Assembly (NCBI GenBank): GCA_905211675.1
Contig: CAJMBP010000063.1
Coordinates: forward strand, 1 to 8,234
Direction: 5' to 3'
DNA from: an uncultured Oscillospiraceae bacterium
GTDB lineage: Bacteria; Bacillota; Clostridia; Oscillospirales; Acutalibacteraceae
DNA: 8,234 nucleotides
Below are positions 1-5,331 of the stretch, one piece after another (position 1 is the stretch's first letter; every line of letters begins with the position of its first letter). The notes under the pieces were generated by a model. It was not told the origin of the DNA and did not search any database. It was given only the letters and a program-made list of their open reading frames with translations. A program made the translations under genes and the position numbers.

Positions 1-8
1 ATAATATT

Positions 9-40
9 GCGCCGATAGTTGTTGCTATCGGCGCAGTTTC
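9..40 (+). terminator. Hairpin terminator of the gene upstream of the window
   Basis: A perfect 10-bp stem GCGCCGATAG (9-18) / CTATCGGCGC (25-34) closes a 6-nt loop. The following tract is only AGTTTCTATATATAAT, so the U-run is weak. It most likely ends a plus-strand gene lying left of the window. The next gene begins about 40 bases further on, so its promoter must overlap or follow the hairpin. Confidence 0.7.
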
Positions 41-50
41 TATATATAAT
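23..50 (+). promoter_or_regulatory. Possible uvrC promoter overlapping the terminator hairpin
   Basis: TTGCTA (23-28) is followed after 16 bp by a perfect TATAAT (45-50), predicting a start near 57 and a short leader before the GTG at 74. The -35 falls inside the hairpin's loop and right arm, and the area is AT-rich, so a chance match is possible. Confidence 0.35.
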
Positions 51-73
51 ATAGATTGAAAGCGGGTGAAGGT

Positions 74-1888
74 GTGAGTGTAAATTTGAATTTGTCGGAG
101 CTTAAAGCCAAAGCAAACCGACTTCCGCAAACTCCCGGCGTATATATAATGAAAGACAAGGGCGGAAATATTATATATATCGGTAAAGCAAAATCGCTTA
201 AAAACCGTGTAACTCAATATTTCGGGCTCGGAAATCAACACACTGACAAGGTGCGCAAAATGGTCAGTCTTGTTGACGATTTTGAATATGTGCTCTGCGA
301 CAGTGAGTTTGAAGCGCTCATACTTGAAAATTCACTTATCAAACAAAACCAGCCTAAATATAACATTTTATTAAAAGACGATAAGGGCTACCATTATATA
401 AAAATCACAAACGATAAATGGCGCAAAATTACAACAAGTATGCAGTTAGACGACAGCAAAGCCGAATATATAGGGCCTTATTATTCGTCGGCTGTTGTTA
501 AGGATACGGTGTCGCAGGTGCGCAAAATATTTAAACTGCCCGACTGTAACCGCAGCTTTGATAAACCCACAAAGCCATGTCTTAACTATCATATCGGGCT
601 TTGCGACGCACCCTGCCGCGCCGATATAAGCGTTGCTAAATATAACGCAACCGTAGATTCTGCCGTGCAGTTTATAAAACACGGCAGTGACGATATGATA
701 AAACATCTTACCGACGATATGCAAGCGGCGGCCGAAAAGCTTGACTTTGAATATGCGGCAAAACTGCGTGACCGCATAAACGCAATCAAAAAGCTTGAAG
801 ACAAACAAAAGGTTGTAATGTGCACCTATAAAAATCAGGATGTTTTTGCTTCTGCCGTGCTTGAAGGTGAGGCATGCGTTGCGGTTTTGATTTTCAGAAA
901 CGGCAAGCTTACCGATAAAAAGCATTTTATAATCGATGCCTTTACCGACAAAAACGATCTATACAGTCAGTTTTTACAGCAGTATTACGGCAGTAATGAT
1001 ATTCCGCCGAGAATACTTATTGATACCGACATTGACTCTCGTGAGCTTTTGCAGCGGTGGCTCGGCGAAATATCGGGCAAAAAAACCGAGATACTTTTGC
1101 CGCAGCGCGGCGAGCAGAAAGACTTGGTTAATATGTGCAGAAATAACGCCGCCGATAATCTGGCTCAAAAAACCGAGTTGCAGGGCAGGGAAATATCGGC
1201 GCTTAACGAGCTTGCCCGACTGCTCGGTCTTGAAAGCACGCCCCGCGTTATTGAGGCTTATGATATTTCAAACACCGCCGGTGACGAGAATGTTGCGGGT
1301 ATGGTGGGATTCCGCGACGGCAAGCCGTACAAACCGCACTACCGTATGTTTAAAATTAAAGGCTTTTCGGGGCAGGACGACTATCGCTCAATGGCGGAGG
1401 TGCTTGACCGCAGGTTTGAAGAATACGAAAAGGGTGAAAACGGCGGATTTTCAGTTTTGCCCGACCTTATACTGCTTGACGGCGGCAAGGGTCAGATTTC
1501 GGCCGTACGCCCCATACTTGAAAAGCATAACATAAATGTTGCTCTTTTCGGTATGGTTAAGGATTCAAAGCACCGTACACGCGCTATTGCCGCAAACGGC
1601 GGCGATATATCCATAAAAGCCAACGAATCGGCGTATCGGCTTGTTACCGCCATTCAGGATGAGGTGCACCGTTTTGCTATCGGATTTCACAAAAAACGCC
1701 GAAGCAAAAAAATGCTTAATTCCGAGCTTACGGCAATCGACGGCATAGGGCAGGCTAAGGCAAATGCACTGCTGAAACATTTTAAAACCGTAAAGGCAAT
1801 AAAGAATGCCACGGTAGAGCAGCTTTGTGAAGTTTCGGGCATAAACGAGGCTCTGGCGCAAAAGATATATAATGAATTTAACTTTTAA
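74..1888 (+). CDS. uvrC: UvrABC excinuclease subunit C
   Basis: UvrC makes both incisions (3' then 5' of the lesion) in nucleotide excision repair after UvrA/UvrB mark the damage; it acts in the cytoplasm on DNA. Numbered from the GTG at 74 (604 aa, normal for the family). The N-terminal GIY-YIG nuclease has GVY at 22-24, YIG at 35-37, Arg45 and the EALILEN helix at 80-86. Four cysteines C158, C169, C177 and C181 match the spacing of the [4Fe-4S] ligands reported for E. coli UvrC. A UVR/UvrB-binding helix pair lies at about 211-246. The RNase H-like second nuclease has D397 (YDISN), D469 (LLDGGKGQ) and H532 (DEVHRFA). A tandem helix-hairpin-helix ends the protein (about 551-604). The frame is open upstream to a TTG at 56, but that codon has no ribosome binding site; GTG 74 has GGGTGAAGG just before it. 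Start uncertain, function certain. Confidence 0.96.
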   Translation: MSVNLNLSELKAKANRLPQTPGVYIMKDKGGNIIYIGKAKSLKNRVTQYFGLGNQHTDKVRKMVSLVDDFEYVLCDSEFEALILENSLIKQNQPKYNILLKDDKGYHYIKITNDKWRKITTSMQLDDSKAEYIGPYYSSAVVKDTVSQVRKIFKLPDCNRSFDKPTKPCLNYHIGLCDAPCRADISVAKYNATVDSAVQFIKHGSDDMIKHLTDDMQAAAEKLDFEYAAKLRDRINAIKKLEDKQKVVMCTYKNQDVFASAVLEGEACVAVLIFRNGKLTDKKHFIIDAFTDKNDLYSQFLQQYYGSNDIPPRILIDTDIDSRELLQRWLGEISGKKTEILLPQRGEQKDLVNMCRNNAADNLAQKTELQGREISALNELARLLGLESTPRVIEAYDISNTAGDENVAGMVGFRDGKPYKPHYRMFKIKGFSGQDDYRSMAEVLDRRFEEYEKGENGGFSVLPDLILLDGGKGQISAVRPILEKHNINVALFGMVKDSKHRTRAIAANGGDISIKANESAYRLVTAIQDEVHRFAIGFHKKRRSKKMLNSELTAIDGIGQAKANALLKHFKTVKAIKNATVEQLCEVSGINEALAQKIYNEFNF

Positions 1889-1898
1889 GGGTGAGAAT

Positions 1899-2927
1899 AT
1901 GAAAGTAGCTTTTTTTGACACAAAACCGTACGATAAGCAATCGTTTGAAAAGTACGAAACCGAAAATTTGAAGTTTAAGTTTTTTGAAACAAAGCTTAAT
2001 ATCGATACCACCGAGCTTGCAAAGGGTTGCGACGCGGTATGCATATTTGTAAACGACACGGCAGACGCCGCGGTTATTGACCGACTTTACGATTTGGGAA
2101 TCAGGCTTTTGGCGCTTCGCTGTGCCGGCTATAATAATGTTGACATAAAGCATGCGTACGGTAAAATTCATATTGTACGCGTTCCCGCATATTCGCCTTA
2201 CGCAGTGGCAGAGCACGCAATGGCAATGTTGCTTACCTCAATACGCCGCATACACAAGGCATATATAAGAACAAGGGATTTTAACTTCAGCCTTAACGGG
2301 CTTACAGGCTTTGATTTACACGGAAAAACAGTCGGTATTATAGGTACGGGTAAAATCGGCCGTGTGTTTATCGATATATGCCGCGGCTTCGGAATGAAAG
2401 TTCTGGCTTATGATAAATTTCCCGCCGAGAATTCGCAAATAGAATATGTAACGCTTGACCGACTTTTTGACGAAAGCGATATTATTTCGCTTCACTGTCC
2501 GCTTACATCCGAAACCTACCATATAATAGACGGTGACTCTATACAAAAAATGAAAAAGGGCGTTGCAATCATAAACACCTCGCGCGGCGCGCTCATCGAC
2601 GCCGACGCATTGCTTGAGGGTATAAAATCGCGTAAAATCGGTGCCGCCTGCCTTGATGTTTACGAGGAGGAATCCGACATTTTCTTTGAAGATTTTTCGG
2701 GTCATATTGTAGATGACGACACCTTGGCACGACTTATATCAATGCCTAATGTTATTGTAACCTCACATCAGGCGTTTTTAACCGAAGAGGCGCTTGGTAA
2801 TATAGCAGAAACCACCGTAAATAATATAAACGAGATGGTAAAAAACGGTTTCAGCGTCAATGAATTATGCTATCATTGCGGAAAAACCGATGATTGCAGA
2901 CAAAAAAAGGCGGATAAGTGTTTTTAA
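1899..2927 (+). CDS. ldhA: D-lactate dehydrogenase (NAD-dependent, LdhA type) with Cys-rich C-terminal tail
   Basis: A D-isomer-specific 2-hydroxyacid dehydrogenase that reduces pyruvate to D-lactate with NADH, a cytoplasmic fermentation step that regenerates NAD+. It is 342 aa and resembles E. coli LdhA throughout: RCAGYNNVD in the substrate domain, Rossmann GTGKIG (149-154), LHCPLTSETYH, NTSRG with catalytic Arg229, VYEEE (Glu256-258 holds the catalytic acid), the LDH-specific FFEDFSG loop and catalytic His290 in SHQAFLTEEAL. E. coli LdhA ends at about the NEL motif; here a further 19 residues carry C324, C327, C333 and C341 (CX2CX5CX7C). That tail is odd for the family and could bind metal or be redox active (inference). 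ATG 1899 has AAGGGTGAG at 1887-1895, which overlaps the uvrC stop, so translation is probably coupled. An in-frame ATG at 1872 lies inside uvrC and has no good site. Confidence 0.93.
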   Translation: MKVAFFDTKPYDKQSFEKYETENLKFKFFETKLNIDTTELAKGCDAVCIFVNDTADAAVIDRLYDLGIRLLALRCAGYNNVDIKHAYGKIHIVRVPAYSPYAVAEHAMAMLLTSIRRIHKAYIRTRDFNFSLNGLTGFDLHGKTVGIIGTGKIGRVFIDICRGFGMKVLAYDKFPAENSQIEYVTLDRLFDESDIISLHCPLTSETYHIIDGDSIQKMKKGVAIINTSRGALIDADALLEGIKSRKIGAACLDVYEEESDIFFEDFSGHIVDDDTLARLISMPNVIVTSHQAFLTEEALGNIAETTVNNINEMVKNGFSVNELCYHCGKTDDCRQKKADKCF

Positions 2928-2930
2928 ATT

Positions 2931-2965
2931 AAATTCCGTGCATATTATGCACGGAATTTTGCATA
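2931..2965 (+). terminator. Rho-independent terminator after ldhA
   Basis: A 13-bp perfect stem AAATTCCGTGCAT (2931-2943) / ATGCACGGAATTT (2947-2959) with a 3-nt loop starts 3 bases after the ldhA stop. A short T-rich tail follows. It separates the uvrC-ldhA unit from argH. Confidence 0.85.
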
Positions 2966-2979
2966 TTTATTCAAAAATC

Positions 2980-3008
2980 TTGACAAGTAAACATACATTA
3001 TATATAAT
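2980..3008 (+). promoter_or_regulatory. Consensus sigma-A promoter of argH
   Basis: TTGACA (2980-2985), exactly 17 bp, then TATAAT (3003-3008): a full match to the vegetative consensus. The predicted start is near 3015, giving a leader of about 24 nt. No ARG-box operator was recognised by eye. Confidence 0.88.
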
Positions 3009-3038
3009 ATTAAAATACTGTAAAAAAGAGGTGCCGAT

Positions 3039-4412
3039 ATGGCAAAAATGTGGACAGGCGTTACCGACGGTGTTACCGACAGTATAGCCGATGATTTTAA
3101 TTCTTCAATACATTTTGACTCAAGAATGTATGCTCATGATATAAAGGGAAGTATGGCTCACGCAATGATGTTATCGGTTTGCGGAATAATAACAGAGGAA
3201 GAGTCTGGCGCAATAATAACAGGGCTTGAGGGCATACTTCGTGACCTTGAAAGCGGTAAATTGGCTTTTGATATGTCGGCCGAGGATATACATATGTTTG
3301 TAGAGCAGGAGCTTACCAACCGTATAGGCGATGTGGGCAAAAAACTGCACACCGCGCGTAGCCGTAACGATCAGGTGGCGCTCGACATAAGAATGTATCT
3401 GCGTGACGAAACCGACGAAATAACTTCGCTTTTAAAAGAACTTATAAATTCTCTCTGTAATAAGGCAGAGCAGTATAAGCAAAGCATTATGCCGGGGTAC
3501 ACCCATCTGCAACGCGCGCAACCCATAACCTTCGGCCATCATCTTATGGCGTATGCCATGATGTTTTTGCGTGACATTGACCGCCTTGCCGACTGTAAAA
3601 AAAGAATGAATATATCGCCGATAGGCTGTTGCGCGCTGGCGGGCACAACCTACAACACCGACCGTCGCTTCGAGGCCGAAAAATTGGGCTTTGACGGCAT
3701 TTGTATGAACTCGCTCGACGGCGTTTCCGACCGTGATTTTTGTGTAGAGTTAATGTCGGCAATATCGCTTATTATGATGCATCTTTCCCGCTTTTCGGAA
3801 GAAATAATTTTATGGTCAAGCTGGGAATTTAAGTTTATAGAGCTTTCAAGCAGCTATACCACGGGCTCGTCTATTATGCCGCAAAAGCGCAATCCCGATA
3901 TGGCAGAGCTGGTACGCGGAAAAACGGGCAGAGTTTACGGCGATTTGTTAGGTCTGCTTACTGCCTTGAAGGGTTTACCGCTTGCATATAACAAGGATAT
4001 GCAAGAGGATAAGGAGGGCGTATTCGACGCATGCGACACCGTTAAAATGTGCCTTAAAGTGTTTACACCCATGATCGACACAATGACCGCGCTTGAAGAA
4101 AATATGAAAAAAGCGGCAGGTGGCGGCTTTATCAACGCCACCGACCTTGCCGACTATTTGGTAAAAAAAGGTATGCCTTTCAGAACGGCGTACAAAATTT
4201 CGGGTCGGCTTGTAGCACTTTGTATGAGTAAAAAAACCGTACTCGAAGATTTACCGCTTGAAGAATACAGGCAGTTCAGCGAGCTGTTTGATGAAGGGCT
4301 TTACGATGCCGTTAATCTTGAAAATTGCGTAAAACGCCGCATATCAGAAGGCGGCACATCGGTTGCATCGGTCGAAAAACAGCTTGAATTTGTAAGAGAA
4401 AAAATAGGTTAA
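3039..4412 (+). CDS. argH: Argininosuccinate lyase
   Basis: Last step of arginine synthesis: cleaves argininosuccinate to arginine and fumarate; a cytoplasmic tetramer of the fumarase/aspartase superfamily. At 457 aa it has the usual length. Visible motifs are TARSRNDQVALD, GYTHLQRAQP with catalytic His156, and the mobile loop GSSIMPQKRNPD (276-287) with catalytic Ser278, followed by KGLPLAYNKDMQEDKE. The N-terminus is unusual: the common WGGRF motif is MWTGVTDG here, so its conserved Arg is Val, inside a 12-bp imperfect tandem repeat (3057-3080). The ATG has GAGGTG at 3028-3033, 5 nt upstream. No argG or other arginine gene is in the window, and the gene has its own promoter and terminator. 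Identification is secure; normal activity despite the N-terminal change is presumed. Confidence 0.95.
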   Translation: MAKMWTGVTDGVTDSIADDFNSSIHFDSRMYAHDIKGSMAHAMMLSVCGIITEEESGAIITGLEGILRDLESGKLAFDMSAEDIHMFVEQELTNRIGDVGKKLHTARSRNDQVALDIRMYLRDETDEITSLLKELINSLCNKAEQYKQSIMPGYTHLQRAQPITFGHHLMAYAMMFLRDIDRLADCKKRMNISPIGCCALAGTTYNTDRRFEAEKLGFDGICMNSLDGVSDRDFCVELMSAISLIMMHLSRFSEEIILWSSWEFKFIELSSSYTTGSSIMPQKRNPDMAELVRGKTGRVYGDLLGLLTALKGLPLAYNKDMQEDKEGVFDACDTVKMCLKVFTPMIDTMTALEENMKKAAGGGFINATDLADYLVKKGMPFRTAYKISGRLVALCMSKKTVLEDLPLEEYRQFSELFDEGLYDAVNLENCVKRRISEGGTSVASVEKQLEFVREKIG

Positions 4413-4418
4413 AAAATT

Positions 4419-4440
4419 AAAGCCGCATTTTGCGGCTTTT
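4419..4440. terminator. Bidirectional terminator between argH and the DtxR-family gene
   Basis: The 9-bp stem AAAGCCGCA (4419-4427) / TGCGGCTTT (4431-4439) has a TTT loop and is flanked by A6 on the left (4411-4416) and TTTTAATTT on the right. It therefore has a U-run on either strand and can end both argH (plus) and the convergent regulator gene (minus), whose stop codon is at 4439-4441. Confidence 0.85.
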
Positions 4441-4807
4441 AATTTATGTTTTGTATATACTTTTTTATAGCGTTAAAAGATTCATCGCTTATGTCGTGCT
4501 CTATTTTGCAGGCGTCCTGAACGGCGGTTTCCTCACTTACTCCAAGCCTCATAAGCATTTGTGACAGTATAATATGGCGTTGATACATTTTTTCGGCGAC
4601 CTCAAGTCCGGCTTCTGTAAGGGTCAGATAACCGTTTTCATCCGTTAAAACAAATCCGCCGTTTTTAAGCAGACCGACAGCCCGACTTACGCTCGGCTTT
4701 GAATAGCCTAAATATTCACAAACATCAATAGAGCGCACATGGCCTATCTTTTTATTTAAAATGTAAATAGACTCAATATACATCTCGCCCGATTCCTGCA
4801 AATGCAT
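4439..4807 (-). CDS. DtxR-family metal-dependent repressor, probably Fe(II)-sensing, regulator of feo
   Basis: A 122-aa protein with the DtxR/MntR architecture: N-terminal winged helix (about 1-63, recognition helix near SKPSVSRAVGLL at 36-47) and metal-binding/dimerisation helices (about 64-122). Aligned by eye, the metal ligands are Met9 (GEMYIE), Glu12, His78 (YQRH), Cys100, Glu103 and His104 (CKIEH). Met and Cys at the first and fourth positions are the DtxR/IdeR iron-type set; B. subtilis MntR has Asp8 and Glu99 there. It lacks the C-terminal SH3/FeoA-like domain of full-length DtxR, as MntR does. The gene points away from feoAB across a shared 188-bp region with three candidate operators nearby, so a Fe(II)-activated repressor of feo is the likely role (inference). 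Start ATG (complement of 4805-4807) has GAGGTG (complement of 4813-4818) 5 nt upstream. A manganese sensor is the alternative. Confidence 0.88.
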   Translation of the reverse strand: MHLQESGEMYIESIYILNKKIGHVRSIDVCEYLGYSKPSVSRAVGLLKNGGFVLTDENGYLTLTEAGLEVAEKMYQRHIILSQMLMRLGVSEETAVQDACKIEHDISDESFNAIKKYIQNIN

Positions 4808-4828
4808 AAAAACACCTCATTTGTGTAT

Positions 4829-4857
4829 ATAATATCATATATGGCGGTAAATTTCAA
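4829..4857 (-). promoter_or_regulatory. Promoter of the DtxR-family gene
   Basis: On the minus strand TTGAAA (complement of 4852-4857), a 17-bp spacer and TATTAT (complement of 4829-4834) make a good sigma-A promoter. No GTTAGC palindrome overlaps it, so self-repression through that box is not evident. Confidence 0.75.
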
Positions 4858-4893
4858 GTCGGACAAAATTTTTAAAAATTTTTGAAAAACCAC

Positions 4894-4922
4894 TTGACAA
4901 ATAGTGGAAACGGGTGTATTAT
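4894..4922 (+). promoter_or_regulatory. Promoter of the feo operon
   Basis: TTGACA (4894-4899), 17 bp, TATTAT (4917-4922). The predicted start is near 4929, giving a leader of about 67 nt to feoA. A-tracts at 4865-4868, 4874-4878 and 4885-4889, about 10 bp apart, lie just upstream and could act as an UP element or bend the DNA between the divergent promoters. Confidence 0.85.
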
Positions 4923-4929
4923 GTCAAAG

Positions 4930-4949
4930 TGGTTAGCAGAGGCTAACCA
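4930..4949. promoter_or_regulatory. Candidate iron-repressor operator, box 1
   Basis: TGGTTAGC (4930-4937), AGAG, GCTAACCA (4942-4949): a perfect 8-bp inverted repeat with a 4-bp centre, starting at the predicted feoA transcription start. The half-site GGTTAG resembles the arm of the known DtxR box, but the arms are about 5 bp further apart. A bound repressor here would block initiation. Assignment to the adjacent regulator is inference. Confidence 0.72.
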
Positions 4950-4965
4950 ATATTTTAGATATTTT

Positions 4966-4983
4966 AGTTAGCATAAGCTAACC
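4966..4983. promoter_or_regulatory. Candidate iron-repressor operator, box 2
   Basis: GTTAGC (4967-4972), ATAA, GCTAAC (4977-4982): the same palindrome as box 1, in the feoA leader directly before the ribosome binding site GAGGTGAG (4984-4991). Centre-to-centre distance to box 1 is 35 bp. As RNA it could form a 6-bp hairpin beside the ribosome site, but conservation with the other copies favours a DNA operator. Confidence 0.65.
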
Positions 4984-4995
4984 GAGGTGAGTTTA

Positions 4996-5214
4996 ATGGA
5001 TTTAACAACTGCTGTTGAGGGAAAAGAGTACATAATAAAAGACATTTTTACAAATGATGAAGAATTAGACGAATTTTTGTTTTCACTTGGCTGTTACAGC
5101 GGTGAGCCCATTACCGTTGTATCCCGTAAAAAAAAGACCTGTGTTGTATCTATAAAAGACAGCAGATACAGCATTGACAATGCGCTTGCCGCCGCAATCA
5201 AGGTTTTTGAATAA
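4996..5214 (+). CDS. feoA: Ferrous iron transport protein A
   Basis: A small cytoplasmic SH3-like protein that works with the FeoB transporter; its exact role (regulating or assembling FeoB) is unsettled. The 72 residues match the family in size and pattern: an N-terminal strand (KEYIIKDIF), a helix (NDEELDEFLFSLGCYSGEPI, in place of the usual LxxMGLxPGxxI) and the closing strands VVSRKKKTCVVSIKDSRYSIDNALAAAIKV. ATG 4996 is chosen because GAGGTGAG sits 4 nt before it; an in-frame GTG at 4987 lies inside that ribosome site. First gene after the feo promoter, 117 bp ahead of feoB, which is a wider gap than in many feo operons. Confidence 0.88.
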   Translation: MDLTTAVEGKEYIIKDIFTNDEELDEFLFSLGCYSGEPITVVSRKKKTCVVSIKDSRYSIDNALAAAIKVFE

Positions 5215-5250
5215 ACTCGTAGTGTGCGGGAGCTTAATTTTTTGATTTTG

Positions 5251-5268
5251 AGTTAGCATAGGCTAACT
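5251..5268. promoter_or_regulatory. Candidate iron-repressor operator, box 3 (feoA-feoB gap)
   Basis: AGTTAGC (5251-5257), ATAG, GCTAACT (5262-5268): a perfect 7-bp inverted repeat, the third copy of the feo palindrome. It abuts or overlaps a possible -35 for feoB, so it may control a second promoter inside the operon. Confidence 0.65.
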
Positions 5269-5296
5269 TGAATTTTGCAGGCAATAGCCTTATATA
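5268..5296 (+). promoter_or_regulatory. Possible internal promoter for feoB
   Basis: TTGAAT (5268-5273), 17 bp, TATATA (5291-5296); predicted start near 5303, about 30 nt before feoB. Its adjacency to box 3 is the main support. The elements are imperfect and the region is AT-rich. Confidence 0.4.
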
Positions 5297-5331
5297 TTTT
5301 AATGTGTTTATAATTTAAAGGAGGAAAAAAT

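Noticed and set aside
446..2059. Long open frames on the minus strand (446-925, 1565-2059) and a plus-strand frame (936-1535) inside uvrC
   Set aside because: They lie within a full-length uvrC whose motifs run end to end, they resemble no known family and have no ribosome sites.
2860..3087. 75-codon plus-strand frame spanning the ldhA end and argH start
   Set aside because: It crosses a terminator and a promoter and overlaps two certain genes in another frame.
4923..4995. Riboswitch in the feoA leader
   Set aside because: The leader is about 67 nt and holds only two simple palindromes; no known riboswitch core is recognisable.
5216..5243. Possible terminator after feoA (CTC...GAG then T6)
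   Set aside because: The stem is only about 3 bp with mismatches; too weak to call.
5279..5290. Small hairpin AGGC-AATA-GCCT before feoB
   Set aside because: A 4-bp stem is expected by chance and does not match the feo palindrome.
5309..5314. Perfect TATAAT just before feoB
   Set aside because: The predicted start would fall at the ribosome site and there is no -35 at proper distance.
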